Translations under genes and position numbers: made by a program | Notes under the pieces: model-generated | Told to the model about the DNA's origin: nothing | Seen by the model: only the letters and a program-made list of their open reading frames with translations | Database searches by the model: none | Shown: positions 1-8,898 of the stretch, one piece after another | Layout of the letters: each line of letters starts with the position of its first letter | How positions within the stretch are numbered: the stretch's first letter is position 1 | Source: Helcococcus sueciensis DSM 17243 | Lineage (GTDB): Bacteria > Bacillota > Clostridia > Tissierellales > Peptoniphilaceae | Direction of reading: 5' to 3' | DNA length: 64,000 nt | Assembly: GCF_000423145.1 (NCBI RefSeq) | Contig: NZ_AUHK01000007.1 | Span: 1-64,000, forward strand

Positions 1-50
1 GGATATCCAAATATCTACCTATTTTATTTATTATATATTGTCCAATTAAA

Positions 51-1313
51 TTATTGATTTAATAGATTAGCTTTCTTTAATAAGTGTACGAATAGTGATA
101 ATATTACTGCTACAACTGATGAAAGAACCATACCGCTAAGGTGGATACTACCAAATTTAATTGAAAGACCAGATAGACCAGCGATAAATATTACTGATGT
201 AAGTATTAAATTCACGCTATTTGAGTAGTCTACCTTTTGATCTACTAGTAGTCTAATTCCTGATGAACCAATCATTCCATATAATAGGAATGTTACACCA
301 CCAATTACATTTCCAGGTATGGATTGTATTAGTGCTGCAAGAGGTCCAATAAATGCCATTAAGATTGAAATTATTGCAGCTGCTCCGATTACTTGTACAG
401 AATATACACCTGTGATTGCCATAACTCCTATATTTTCACCATATGTTGTTGTTGGTACACCACCAAGCATTCCTGAAAGAGCTGTAGAAAAGTTATCTGC
501 AAATATTGAACGATGTAAACCAGGATCTTTAATCAAGTCTTTGTTTACGATATTTGAAGTTACAACTTGATGAGATATATGCTCAGAAGTTATAACCAAT
601 AACACAGGAATCATAGCAAAGACAGATTCTAGAGAGAATTTTGGAAGCTGGAAATTTGGTATTGTAAATAATTTAGCTTCCGCTATTGGAGTAAAATTTA
701 CCATGTTAAAGAATATAGCTGTTATATAACCAACAACTATTGCTATTAATATTGGTATAGTTGATAAAAACTTCTTAAATGTAATTGATCCTATAATTGC
801 TGTTAATAGAGTAACTAAAAATACTATCCAATCTTTTGCTTGACTTGTTTCTGTCATTAGATTTGCGCCAATGGCTCCGCCTGTTACTGTGTTTCCTGCA
901 AGCTCAAATCCTATAAGTGCTACAACAGCGCCCATAGCTGCAGGTGGTAATATTATATCTATCCAAGATGTTCCATATTTGAAAATTATAAGTGCTAAGA
1001 TACATCCTAAAAGTCCAACTACAATAAAAGCACCTTGCGCATATGGGAATCCTTGAGATGCAATAATAGCAGTACCTGGTGCTAAAAATGCAAATGATGA
1101 ACCCAAATAAGCAGGTGCTTTTTTCTTGGTTATAAATATAAATAATAATGTGCCGATACCATTCATGAATAAAACAATTCCAGGATTAATTCCAAATAAA
1201 ATAGGAACTAAAACAGATGCGCCAAACATAGCGAATGTGTGCTGTAGTGCCAATGGAATCAATAATTTTCCAGGAACTTTTTCTTCGATTTGGTATATCT
1301 TTTTCTTTTCCAT
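51..1313 (-). CDS. uraA: Uracil permease (NCS2 family)
   Basis: This is a proton-coupled uracil (possibly xanthine) importer of the NCS2 family in the cytoplasmic membrane. The 420-residue protein is almost entirely hydrophobic, with the family's usual multi-helix layout. Its N-terminal part (PLALQHTFAMFGASVLVP, then PAYLGSSFAF) matches the PyrP/UraA signature, which includes the substrate-site helix. The start at 1313 is chosen because GGAGGTAATT lies immediately before it; an in-frame ATG at 1340 has no ribosome site. The gene stands alone, separated from exoA upstream by a terminator and with its own consensus promoter. I see no PyrR attenuator in the short leader. Family assignment is firm; uracil rather than xanthine is inferred from closeness to PyrP-type sequences. 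Confidence 0.92.
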   Translation of the reverse strand: MEKKKIYQIEEKVPGKLLIPLALQHTFAMFGASVLVPILFGINPGIVLFMNGIGTLLFIFITKKKAPAYLGSSFAFLAPGTAIIASQGFPYAQGAFIVVGLLGCILALIIFKYGTSWIDIILPPAAMGAVVALIGFELAGNTVTGGAIGANLMTETSQAKDWIVFLVTLLTAIIGSITFKKFLSTIPILIAIVVGYITAIFFNMVNFTPIAEAKLFTIPNFQLPKFSLESVFAMIPVLLVITSEHISHQVVTSNIVNKDLIKDPGLHRSIFADNFSTALSGMLGGVPTTTYGENIGVMAITGVYSVQVIGAAAIISILMAFIGPLAALIQSIPGNVIGGVTFLLYGMIGSSGIRLLVDQKVDYSNSVNLILTSVIFIAGLSGLSIKFGSIHLSGMVLSSVVAVILSLFVHLLKKANLLNQ

Positions 1314-1342
1314 AATTACCTCCAAAAAAATACATTTCATTA

Positions 1343-1371
1343 AATATAGAACAAAATTATATATTTGTCAA
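1343..1371 (-). promoter_or_regulatory. uraA promoter
   Basis: Read on the minus strand: TTGACA (1366-1371), a 17-base spacer, then TATATT (1343-1348). It lies 30 bases upstream of the uraA start codon and is near-perfect for the housekeeping sigma factor. Confidence 0.75.
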
Positions 1372-1460
1372 ATCTTTTTTACAAGAATTTTACAACGAGT
1401 TTTTATGACTGATGAAATAGACATTTGATAGTGAATTTATACATTGGAGCATACAAATTC

Positions 1461-1496
1461 TATAAAAACCTGTGGTTAATTCCACAGGTTTTTATA
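1461..1496 (-). terminator. Terminator after exoA
   Basis: A perfect 15-bp inverted repeat (1461-1475 with 1482-1496, loop TTAATT) whose minus-strand 3' arm ends in TTTTTATA. It sits 5 bases beyond the exoA stop codon and separates exoA from uraA. Confidence 0.85.
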
Positions 1497-1500
1497 AAGT

Positions 1501-2253
1501 CTATTTAGTATACAAAACTACTGGACAATGGTCAGATCCCAATTGTTCCATATGAATACTTGCATCAAGTAATTTATCTTCAAAATCTTTGCTAACTACA
1601 AAGTAGTCAATTCTCCAGCCAACATTTCTATCTCTTGCCTTTGTGATATAACTCCACCAAGTGTACATATCTGGAATATCAGGATAGAAATATCTAAATG
1701 TATCTATAAAACCAGCATCTAAAAGTTCTTGGAACTTTGATCTTTCCTCATCGGTAAATCCGGCATTTTTTCTATTTGATTTTGGATTTTTAAGATCTAT
1801 TTCTTTATGAGCTACATTTAAATCTCCACATAAAACTACTGGTTTGGTTTTATTTAGTTCAAGTAGATAATTTCTAAAATCATCTTCCCATTCTTGTCTA
1901 TAATCTAATCTTAAAAGTTCTCTTTTTGAATTTGGAGTATAGCAAGTAACCAAGAAGAAATCATCATATTCGGCAGTTATAACTCGTCCTTCTTTGTCAT
2001 GTTCTTCAATCCCAATTCCGTAATTTACATTCAATGGTTCAGTTTTAGTAAAAATAGCTGTACCAGAATAACCTTTTTTCTCAGCGTAATTATAATATTC
2101 ATAATAATTTTCTAAATCTAAAGCTAATTGTCCTTCTGATAGCTTTATTTCTTGTAAGCATATGATATCTGGATCTTCTTGATTTAGGTAATCCATAAAT
2201 CCTTTATTAATAACTGCTCTAAGACCATTAACATTCCATGAAATTATCTTCAT
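1501..2253 (-). CDS. exoA: Exodeoxyribonuclease III / AP endonuclease
   Basis: This is a base-excision repair enzyme that cuts DNA 5' of abasic sites and degrades 3' ends. At 250 residues it has the usual family length. Visible motifs in order are the N-terminal [12 protein letters not shown], the metal-binding Glu in CLQEIKL, the catalytic CGDLNVAH block and the C-terminal GSDHCPV with the catalytic Asp-His pair. The start codon shares one base with the stop of the upstream glycosyltransferase (TAATG), and GGAGG is embedded in that gene's last codons, so translation is probably coupled. A strong hairpin terminator follows. The pairing with a glycosyltransferase looks like simple co-transcription. 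Confidence in function is high. Confidence 0.95.
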   Translation of the reverse strand: MKIISWNVNGLRAVINKGFMDYLNQEDPDIICLQEIKLSEGQLALDLENYYEYYNYAEKKGYSGTAIFTKTEPLNVNYGIGIEEHDKEGRVITAEYDDFFLVTCYTPNSKRELLRLDYRQEWEDDFRNYLLELNKTKPVVLCGDLNVAHKEIDLKNPKSNRKNAGFTDEERSKFQELLDAGFIDTFRYFYPDIPDMYTWWSYITKARDRNVGWRIDYFVVSKDFEDKLLDASIHMEQLGSDHCPVVLYTK

Positions 2254-3449
2254 TAATCCTCCAATTTACGTGTTTTTTCTTCTCTTAATTTAATAGCTTT
2301 TTTATAGATTTCTATATATTCAGAAGCTTGTTTGAAATTGTTATTTTCATTTGCGTAATTAAGGGTACTTTCTTTCAATTGTAACATTTCTTCATTAGAT
2401 AAACTAATAATTTTATTAAATAAATCTTTAAATTCTTCTTTAGTATCCCATTGATATCCATTTACTCCTGGAATAATCTGATATTTATTAGGTTTATCAA
2501 GCTTAATTAGAGCAGGTAAACCAGATGCCATAGCTTCAAGCATTGAGATAGAGTGCATTTCAGATAGGGAAGCTGTTGTATAATAATCCATAGCATATAA
2601 ATATTTTGGTATTTCAGTATTAGGTATTTTTCCTAAGAAAATTATTCTATCGTTGAAATTATTTTCATTTATGAAATCTATTAGATTTTCTTTTTCAGGG
2701 CCATCTCCTGCAATAAATAGAACTGCTTTTTCTTTTGGAAAGTCGGTGTATATCCAGTTATTTATAAGCTCTGAGATGTTTTTCTCTCCACCAATTCTTC
2801 CGACGAATATAAAAGCTTTACAATTGTCTTCTATTCCATATTTTTCTCTAAATATTTTTCTAAATTCATCTTTTTCTTTACTTGGCAAAAACAAATCATT
2901 TTCGACTGAATTATTTACAACTACAACTTGTTTTCCAATTTTTTGTCTATCAATGTAATTCTGAGCCTTTTTTGATGGACTTGTAACTATATCGGCTGTT
3001 TTTGAAAACTTTTTAAAATATTCATCAGAAAGTTTTTTTGAAAAACTTTCAAAATATTTTAATCCTACATAAAAAAGAAATCGATCATATTCACTATGTA
3101 ATGTATAAATCATTGGAATATTAAATTTTTTAGAATATTTTCTACCTGATTCTCCTATACCAAATTCATTTTGTACATGTATAATATCAGGATCAAAATC
3201 AATCAGTTTATTAATCTTTGAACTCCTTATAGGAATTGCAAGCCTATAATTATATATTTTTTTTAAGAGTATTCCTGGTATATAGATAACATTATCTATA
3301 ATTTCTATATCATCTTGTTTTTCTGATCCTACTGTTACTACAAGAACTTCGTGTCCTAATTTTTCATAAGTTCTTTTTAACATTTCAGTTTGAGTAGCTA
3401 CACCATTTATAAATGGTGGATAAGTTTCTGTGAAAAATACAATTTTCAT
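2253..3449 (-). CDS. GT4-family glycosyltransferase, possibly a glycolipid synthase
   Basis: This is a cytoplasmic or membrane-associated GT-B glycosyltransferase. The N-terminal acceptor domain begins [19 protein letters not shown] and contains HVQNEFGIG. The C-terminal GT4 nucleotide-sugar domain shows [10 protein letters not shown], then [19 protein letters not shown], the family's donor-binding E-x7-E region. These N-terminal features are common in Firmicute glucosyltransferases that make monoglucosyl-diacylglycerol, so glycolipid synthesis is the likeliest role; a capsular or other sugar transferase cannot be excluded. The start is supported by AAGGAG just upstream. It is the first gene of a two-gene unit with exoA. 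The acceptor is inferred, not shown. Confidence 0.8.
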   Translation of the reverse strand: MKIVFFTETYPPFINGVATQTEMLKRTYEKLGHEVLVVTVGSEKQDDIEIIDNVIYIPGILLKKIYNYRLAIPIRSSKINKLIDFDPDIIHVQNEFGIGESGRKYSKKFNIPMIYTLHSEYDRFLFYVGLKYFESFSKKLSDEYFKKFSKTADIVTSPSKKAQNYIDRQKIGKQVVVVNNSVENDLFLPSKEKDEFRKIFREKYGIEDNCKAFIFVGRIGGEKNISELINNWIYTDFPKEKAVLFIAGDGPEKENLIDFINENNFNDRIIFLGKIPNTEIPKYLYAMDYYTTASLSEMHSISMLEAMASGLPALIKLDKPNKYQIIPGVNGYQWDTKEEFKDLFNKIISLSNEEMLQLKESTLNYANENNNFKQASEYIEIYKKAIKLREEKTRKLED

Positions 3450-3586
3450 GATTAACTCCTTGAATAATATTTACAGAAAATATAATTTATATTTTATTTT
3501 TTGCATAGATTAAATTTATTATTCTTAAATAATAGGATAGTTATTGTTTATTTTATCCAATCAAATATTATTATATCATAGATTTC

Positions 3587-3618
3587 TTATATCAAAGAAA
3601 GGTAGATTTTGATATAAT
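3587..3618 (+). promoter_or_regulatory. Extended -10 promoter with overlapping palindrome
   Basis: TGATATAAT (3610-3618) fits the extended -10 consensus and lies about 55 bases upstream of the epimerase-like gene. It overlaps the right arm of a perfect 10-bp inverted repeat, TTATATCAAA at 3587-3596 and its complement at 3608-3617, with 11 bases between the arms. This is the geometry expected of a repressor operator covering the -35 to -10 region. Confidence 0.5.
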
Positions 3619-3674
3619 TGTATTGAAAAGGTTATATATAAACAAAAAATACTTTAAAATGTTTAGGAGGTTTT

Positions 3675-4382
3675 ATGAAAGAAATATTGAAATCTAACAA
3701 TTTAGAGTTAGTTATTGACAGTGAAGGAGCTTATGTAGATTCGCTTAAATACAATGGAGTAGAAATATTATTTACAAAAAGTAATATTTTAGAAAATGGA
3801 TCTATGAAAGTAAGAGGTGGTTCACATTTATGTTTTCCACATTTCGGACCTTCAGGAAAAGTTAATTTGCCTCAACATGGATTTGCAAGACAAGAAAATT
3901 GGGAAATAGTAAATGTTAAAGAGAATGAAATATTATTAAAACTTGAAAATTCCTACGAAGATTGGAAAGATATAGTTGCAACTTTAGTCTATAAAATTGA
4001 AAATAATATATTTAGTAGCAATTTATTAGTTGAAAATAATGGATCTGAAGCAAAATATGTTTCTCCAGGATTTCATCCATATTTTGCATATGAAAACGCC
4101 GATGAAATAAAGATAAATGACAATGTATTTGAGTTAAAAGAAGATTTGGTTAATTCATATTTTATGGATGAAGTAAAAACTTTTGAAACTTCAAATTACA
4201 AAATAAATTTTGAAACATTCAATTTAGATAAATTTATTTTATGGACTTCTTTTTCTGATAAATTTCTTTGCGTAGAACCAAGCTTTAATTTTGCAGCACT
4301 TGAAAATGGAAATGAGCTTTATAAAATTGAAGGTGGAAAATCAATGGAATTTAATTATAAGATAGAAATTGAAATTAAATAA
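3675..4382 (+). CDS. Aldose 1-epimerase family protein (LacX-like)
   Basis: This 235-residue cytosolic protein of the galactose mutarotase-like fold probably interconverts anomers of a hexose or hexose phosphate. It shows GSHLCFPHFGP and PQHGFAR, matching the substrate-binding Arg/His region of the YeaD/LacX branch, and a later SPGFHPYF with the conserved His. The start follows TAGGAGG with good spacing. It is monocistronic, transcribed away from the glycosyltransferase gene and converging on murC across a shared terminator. A palindrome over its promoter suggests regulation by a repressor. The exact sugar is unknown, and no sugar-utilisation genes are adjacent to specify it. Confidence 0.8.
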   Translation: MKEILKSNNLELVIDSEGAYVDSLKYNGVEILFTKSNILENGSMKVRGGSHLCFPHFGPSGKVNLPQHGFARQENWEIVNVKENEILLKLENSYEDWKDIVATLVYKIENNIFSSNLLVENNGSEAKYVSPGFHPYFAYENADEIKINDNVFELKEDLVNSYFMDEVKTFETSNYKINFETFNLDKFILWTSFSDKFLCVEPSFNFAALENGNELYKIEGGKSMEFNYKIEIEIK

Positions 4383-4394
4383 TGTTTTAAAAAT

Positions 4395-4434
4395 AAAAGT
4401 GTTGATATATAATTTTTTAATATCAACACTTTTT
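4395..4434. terminator. Bidirectional terminator between the epimerase gene and murC
   Basis: A 10-bp stem (4399-4408 with 4420-4429) flanked by an A tract on the left and a T tract on the right, so it can stop transcription from either side. It ends two bases before the murC stop codon. Confidence 0.85.
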
Positions 4435-4436
4435 TA

Positions 4437-5828
4437 TTATTTATTTACAATCATTTTTGCTAATTTATCAGCATTTCCAGCACCTAAAGTTATTACAATA
4501 TCATCACTAGTAAGATTAGAATCTAGATATTCTACTATTGATTCAAAATCTCCTATATATTTAGCATTTCCACCATTTTCATTTATTTTTTGAACTAAAT
4601 CACGAGAATGAATAGCATCGTCAAATGGATCTCTTGCTGCATATATGTCTGCAATTATTGTTTCATCAGAATCAAAGAAAGATTTTGAGAAGTCATCAAG
4701 TAATAATTTTGTTCTTGAATATTGATGAGGTTCAAATACTGCTACAACTCTTTTCTTATATGAGTTTTTTATAGCGCTTAATGTAGATTTAATTTCAATT
4801 GGATGATGAGCATAATCAGTTATGACTAATGCATCATTCTTTCTCCCTATAGTTTCCATTCTTCTATGAAGAGTTTTATAAGTTTTTAAGCTTTTTTTAA
4901 TAGTATCGATATCTATACCATTTTCATATGCAGCAATTATAGCAGCAACTGAATTTACTATATTGAATTCTCCTATTATTTGTAAATAGAAATTCACAAC
5001 ATTACCATCTTTCATATGTAAATTGAATGAAGGATGAGAATTTTCATCGTATTCAATATCAGACACATAATATGATGCATTTTCATCATGTAAAGAAAAA
5101 GTAATTAACTCTCCTTTAACATGTTCAAATAATCTATGAGTATTTTTGTCATCATAATTAATTATTGATTTGGAGTTGTCATCAAGATTCTTGATATAAC
5201 CAATAAAGGTTTCAACTATATGATTTAAATCCTTGTAGTAATCTAAATGGTCTTCGTCTATATTTAATATAACAACAGTTGAAGGATAGTAGTTTAAGAT
5301 ATTTCCTTTAAACTCACATGCCTCTGTAAGAAGTATTTCACTTGTACCTACTTTAACATTTCCTTTCATATCATCTAAAAGACCACCTAATAGTATTGAA
5401 GCATCATCATCTGAATCTATCAATATTTTAGCAATCATTGAAGTAGTAGTAGATTTACCATGAGATCCTGAAATTGCAATTGATTGTTTATAATTTTTCA
5501 TCAAAGATCCAAGAAAAACCCCTCTTGACACAACGTCTTTTCCAGTGGATCTCGCAGCGATTAATTCTTCATTATTTTCAGGTATGGCATCAGTATATAC
5601 AAATAAATCTTGATCTGTAATATTTTCTTTCTTTTGACCAATATATACTTCAATTCCATTTTCTATTAAATGTTCTACATTTTCAGAAGTTTTATTGTCA
5701 GAACCGGTAATTTCAAAACCTTTTGATTTGAGTAGCAATGCAATACCGCTCATGCTGATTCCACCAATTCCTAAAAAATGAATTTTTTTAATATTATCTT
5801 CTTTTAAATCTAAATTAAAATTAAACAT
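4437..5828 (-). CDS. murC: UDP-N-acetylmuramate--L-alanine ligase
   Basis: MurC adds L-alanine to UDP-MurNAc using ATP, the first amino-acid step of the peptidoglycan stem peptide, in the cytoplasm. The 463-residue protein has the N-terminal nucleotide-binding turn (FLGIGGISMSGIA), the central Mur-ligase ATP loop GSHGKSTTTSMIA near residues 120-132, NIDEDHLDYY, and a C-terminal domain with DYAHHP and EPHQYSRT. The order and length are typical of MurC. The start is supported by GAGAGG upstream. It is divergent from glmU, so two peptidoglycan-precursor genes share one intergenic control region, with an extended -10 (5872-5880) facing murC. Confidence 0.97.
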   Translation of the reverse strand: MFNFNLDLKEDNIKKIHFLGIGGISMSGIALLLKSKGFEITGSDNKTSENVEHLIENGIEVYIGQKKENITDQDLFVYTDAIPENNEELIAARSTGKDVVSRGVFLGSLMKNYKQSIAISGSHGKSTTTSMIAKILIDSDDDASILLGGLLDDMKGNVKVGTSEILLTEACEFKGNILNYYPSTVVILNIDEDHLDYYKDLNHIVETFIGYIKNLDDNSKSIINYDDKNTHRLFEHVKGELITFSLHDENASYYVSDIEYDENSHPSFNLHMKDGNVVNFYLQIIGEFNIVNSVAAIIAAYENGIDIDTIKKSLKTYKTLHRRMETIGRKNDALVITDYAHHPIEIKSTLSAIKNSYKKRVVAVFEPHQYSRTKLLLDDFSKSFFDSDETIIADIYAARDPFDDAIHSRDLVQKINENGGNAKYIGDFESIVEYLDSNLTSDDIVITLGAGNADKLAKMIVNK

Positions 5829-5871
5829 ATTTTCCTCTCAATTGAATTCTTTCCCTAATATAAGCTAAATA

Positions 5872-5880
5872 ATTATAACA
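5872..5880 (-). promoter_or_regulatory. murC extended -10
   Basis: On the minus strand this reads TGTTATAAT, an extended -10 element, 44 bases upstream of the murC start codon. I see no good -35, as is usual for extended -10 promoters. Confidence 0.55.
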
Positions 5881-5914
5881 TATGCAAATATAAAATAGAA
5901 ATTATTTTACTATT

Positions 5915-5933
5915 TCACTATATATTGTATAAT
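5915..5933 (+). promoter_or_regulatory. glmU -10 region with an NrdR-box-like palindrome
   Basis: TATAAT at 5928-5933 is the likely glmU -10 element. It overlaps TCACTATATATTGTAT (5915-5930), which matches the NrdR box consensus acaCwAtATaTwGtgt at nearly every position. Twenty bases here (5916-5935) are identical to the nrdD promoter region at 40667-40686. A convincing second box at the canonical distance is not present, so NrdR control of glmU is only a possibility. Confidence 0.4.
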
Positions 5934-5966
5934 ATATAAGGGAATTAAAAAAACGAAAGAGGAGTC

Positions 5967-7340
5967 ATGAATAAAGCTATTATAATGGCAGCTGGTGAAG
6001 GAACAAGAATGAAATCAAATATTTCAAAAGTTCTTCACAAAGTACTCAACAAAACTATACTTTCATATATCATAGATTCAGCAAAAGAATCAGGTATGAA
6101 TGAAATAATAGTAATAGTTGGTAGAAATGAACAAGCTGTAAAAGAAGAATTCGGTGATAAATTAAAATTCGTAAAACAAGAAATTGGTGAAGGCATACCT
6201 TATGGGACAGGATATGCAGTTAAACTCACAGAAAATTACATAGAAGATAATGATAGTATATTAGTTTTAAATGGAGATATTCCACTAATAACTGAAAAAT
6301 CATTAAGAGAATTTGCAAAATACCATAATGAAAATCAAAATGATGCAACAGTATTAACAGCAGATTTTGAAGATCCAACGGGTTATGGCAGGGTAATCAC
6401 AGACGAAAAAAATAATTTAATAAAAATTGTAGAGCATAGAGATTGCAACGAAGAAGAATTAGAAGTTAAAGAAATTAATTCTGGAATATATATATTCAAT
6501 GGAAAAAAACTTAAAGATGCATTGAATAAATTGGATCAAAACAATGATCAAGGGGAATTATACATAACGGATGTATTTGGAATATTAAAAAATGAGAATT
6601 CAAAGATTTCAGCATTCAAAATTATTGATAATGAAGAAATAATGGGAATAAATAACAAAGTGCAATTATCCGAAGTTGAATCAGTAATGAGAAGAAGAAT
6701 CAACGAAAAGTATATGCTTGATGGAGTTATTATTGAAAATCCTGATACCGTAACTATACAAAAAGGTGTAAAAATAGGACGAGACACTGTAGTAGAACAA
6801 AATGTTAAAATATTGGGAGATGTTCAAATTGGTGAGAATTCTCTTATCGGCATGAATAGTCAAATTGTTGATTCAAAAATAGGCGATAATGTCCAAGTAT
6901 ATTCTTCATTTATTGAAGGAGCTATAGTTGAAAATAATGCAGATGTAGGTCCATTTGCAAGACTTAGAAAAAATTCACATCTTAAAGAAAAAGTTCACAT
7001 AGGTAATTTTGTAGAGGTTAAAAACTCAGTAATAGGAAAAGGTACAAAATCTGGACATTTAACATATATAGGAGATTCTGATCTTGGAGAAAACATCAAT
7101 GTGTCTTGTGGTGTAATATTTGCTAATTATGATGGAATAAACAAATTTAGATCAACAGTTGGAGATAATTCATTTATTGGATCTAATGTAAATATAATTT
7201 CACCTATAAATATTGCAGATAAGGCTTTCTTAGCAGCGGGATCCACAATTACTAAAGATGTAGAAGAGGGACAATTAGCAGTAGAAAGAGCGCAACAAAA
7301 AAATATAGACGGATACTATGATAGAAAATTCAAAAAATAA
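5967..7340 (+). CDS. glmU: Bifunctional GlmU: glucosamine-1-P acetyltransferase and GlcNAc-1-P uridyltransferase
   Basis: GlmU makes UDP-GlcNAc from glucosamine-1-phosphate, acetyl-CoA and UTP, the entry point to peptidoglycan and wall polymers. The 457 residues match the family length. The N-terminal uridyltransferase carries the nucleotide-binding loop MAAGEGTRMKS (residues 7-17), VLNGDIPL with the metal-binding Asp and the conserved GYGRV. From about residue 250 the sequence becomes hexapeptide repeats of the left-handed beta-helix acetyltransferase domain, including the GTKSGHLTYIGDS active-site region and VSCGVIFANYDG. AGAGGAG precedes the start. It heads the cluster glmU-prs-pth-mfd-foldase. 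Confidence 0.98.
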   Translation: MNKAIIMAAGEGTRMKSNISKVLHKVLNKTILSYIIDSAKESGMNEIIVIVGRNEQAVKEEFGDKLKFVKQEIGEGIPYGTGYAVKLTENYIEDNDSILVLNGDIPLITEKSLREFAKYHNENQNDATVLTADFEDPTGYGRVITDEKNNLIKIVEHRDCNEEELEVKEINSGIYIFNGKKLKDALNKLDQNNDQGELYITDVFGILKNENSKISAFKIIDNEEIMGINNKVQLSEVESVMRRRINEKYMLDGVIIENPDTVTIQKGVKIGRDTVVEQNVKILGDVQIGENSLIGMNSQIVDSKIGDNVQVYSSFIEGAIVENNADVGPFARLRKNSHLKEKVHIGNFVEVKNSVIGKGTKSGHLTYIGDSDLGENINVSCGVIFANYDGINKFRSTVGDNSFIGSNVNIISPINIADKAFLAAGSTITKDVEEGQLAVERAQQKNIDGYYDRKFKK

Positions 7341-7350
7341 TGGAGGAATC

Positions 7351-8322
7351 ATGCTCAGTGCAGCCAATGAAGTAAAAGTATTTAGTGGTACATCTAATCT
7401 AAAATTAGCAAAAGAAATTTGTAAACATTTAGATATGGAATTGGGAAAAATTTCAATTAGTCATTTTGCAGATGGAGAAATAGCTGTGAAAGTTAATGAA
7501 ACAGTTAGGGGTAGAGATGTGTTTTTAATACAGCCAACATCAAATCCTGTAAATGAATCATTAATGGAAGCTTTGATTATTATAGATGCATTAAAAAGAG
7601 CTTCTGCAAATAAGATTAACTTGGTTATGCCATATTATGGATACGCAAGACAAGATCGTAAATCAAAAGGTAGAGAACCAATAACTGCAAAATTGGTAAC
7701 AGACTTAATTGAAGTTGCTGGAGCAGATAGAGTAGTATCTGTAGATTTACATGCTGGACAAATCCAAGGATTTTTTGATATTCCTTTCGATCATTTGACA
7801 GCAAGACCAGTATTGGCTGAGTATTTTGAAAAAATAATTGAAAAAAGTGGAACAAATGAGTGGACTGTAGTTTCTCCAGATTTAGGTGGAGTTACTAGAG
7901 CAAGAAAATTAGCAGATGTATTAGGATTACCAATAGCTATTATAGAAAAGTATAGACCAAATCCAAATGAATCTAAAGTTATGAATGTAATAGGTGGATT
8001 CGAAGGAAGACATTGTATAATTATTGATGATATCATTGATACTGCCGGTACAATAGTAAATGCTGCAGAAACTCTTATAAAAGAAGGGGCGAAAGATGTA
8101 TATATTTCGGCTACACATGGGGTGCTTTCAGGACCAGCGGTAGAAAGAATTGAAAATTCTTCTTCTGTATGCAAATGCGTAATCACAGATACAATTGAAC
8201 ATCAAGATTTAGAAAACAGAGATAAATTTGAAGTTTTATCTATGGCTCCTATGATAGCGGAAACTATAAAGAGCATTGTAAACTTTAAATCTGTGTCAGA
8301 TATTATGAAGGAAAGAAAATAA
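7351..8322 (+). CDS. prs: Ribose-phosphate pyrophosphokinase (PRPP synthase)
   Basis: This enzyme makes PRPP from ribose-5-phosphate and ATP for nucleotide, His and Trp synthesis. Visible motifs are the N-terminal KVFSGTSNLKLAKEI, the catalytic-loop region YYGYARQDRKSKGREPIT, the DLHAGQIQGFFDIP block and the PRPP-binding loop IIIDDIIDTAGT. I place the start at 7351 (MLSAANEV) because TGGAGGAATC lies directly before it; an in-frame ATG at 7318 would overlap the end of glmU and lacks a ribosome site. The resulting 323 residues fit the family. It begins 10 bases after glmU, and its stop abuts the pth start with no gap. Synteny with glmU is the usual Firmicute arrangement. Confidence 0.97.
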   Translation: MLSAANEVKVFSGTSNLKLAKEICKHLDMELGKISISHFADGEIAVKVNETVRGRDVFLIQPTSNPVNESLMEALIIIDALKRASANKINLVMPYYGYARQDRKSKGREPITAKLVTDLIEVAGADRVVSVDLHAGQIQGFFDIPFDHLTARPVLAEYFEKIIEKSGTNEWTVVSPDLGGVTRARKLADVLGLPIAIIEKYRPNPNESKVMNVIGGFEGRHCIIIDDIIDTAGTIVNAAETLIKEGAKDVYISATHGVLSGPAVERIENSSSVCKCVITDTIEHQDLENRDKFEVLSMAPMIAETIKSIVNFKSVSDIMKERK

Positions 8323-8895
8323 ATGTATTTAATAGTTGGACTAGGAAATCCAGGAAGAAAGTATGAAAAAACTAGACATAATGTTGGTTTTGATGCTTTA
8401 GATATTATAGCTGCGAAATTAAATGCAGATATAAAAAAAGTAAAGTTTAAAGGAATCTATGGAGAAACTAGATATAAAGGCAACAAAATAATTTTATTAA
8501 AACCAGAGACATATATGAATGCCTCTGGTATTTCGCTTGCTGAATGTGCGAAATTTTATGGTATAAAACCAGAAAACATAATTGTATTGGTAGATGATAT
8601 TGATATACAATTTGGTAGCATTAGAATAAAAAGAAATGGTTCGGCAGGCACACATAATGGACTAAAATCAATTATTCAACATTTAGGAACTAGTGAATTT
8701 CCAAGAGTTAAAATAGCTGTAAATCAAAAACCATCATATATGGATTTGGCTGATTTTGTGCTTTCAAAATTTACAGATAATGAAAGAAAAATAATTGAAA
8801 AAGAACTTGAATTAGCAAGTGATGCTGTATTTGAAATTATAGATAATAATATTGAATCGGCAATGAATATATTTAATTCTCAAACGATTGGATAA
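8323..8895 (+). CDS. pth: Peptidyl-tRNA hydrolase
   Basis: Pth releases peptides from peptidyl-tRNAs that drop off the ribosome, recycling the tRNA. The 190-residue protein shows LIVGLGNPGRKYEKTRHNVG with the catalytic His19, the substrate-contact Asn in KPETYMNASG, VLVDDID with the catalytic-site Asp, and GSAGTHNGLKSI. All family signature positions are present. Its ATG directly follows the prs stop codon, and the ribosome site (AAGGAAAG) lies inside the prs coding end, so expression is probably coupled. mfd begins four bases after its stop. Confidence 0.97.
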   Translation: MYLIVGLGNPGRKYEKTRHNVGFDALDIIAAKLNADIKKVKFKGIYGETRYKGNKIILLKPETYMNASGISLAECAKFYGIKPENIIVLVDDIDIQFGSIRIKRNGSAGTHNGLKSIIQHLGTSEFPRVKIAVNQKPSYMDLADFVLSKFTDNERKIIEKELELASDAVFEIIDNNIESAMNIFNSQTIG

Positions 8896-8898
8896 AAT

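Noticed and set aside
5883-5899. Second NrdR box upstream of the one at glmU
   Set aside because: At the canonical 31-32 base spacing the match is no better than expected from A/T-rich sequence.
7318-7350. Upstream ATG of prs at 7318
   Set aside because: It lies inside glmU without a ribosome site, while 7351 has TGGAGGAATC and gives the family's normal N-terminus.
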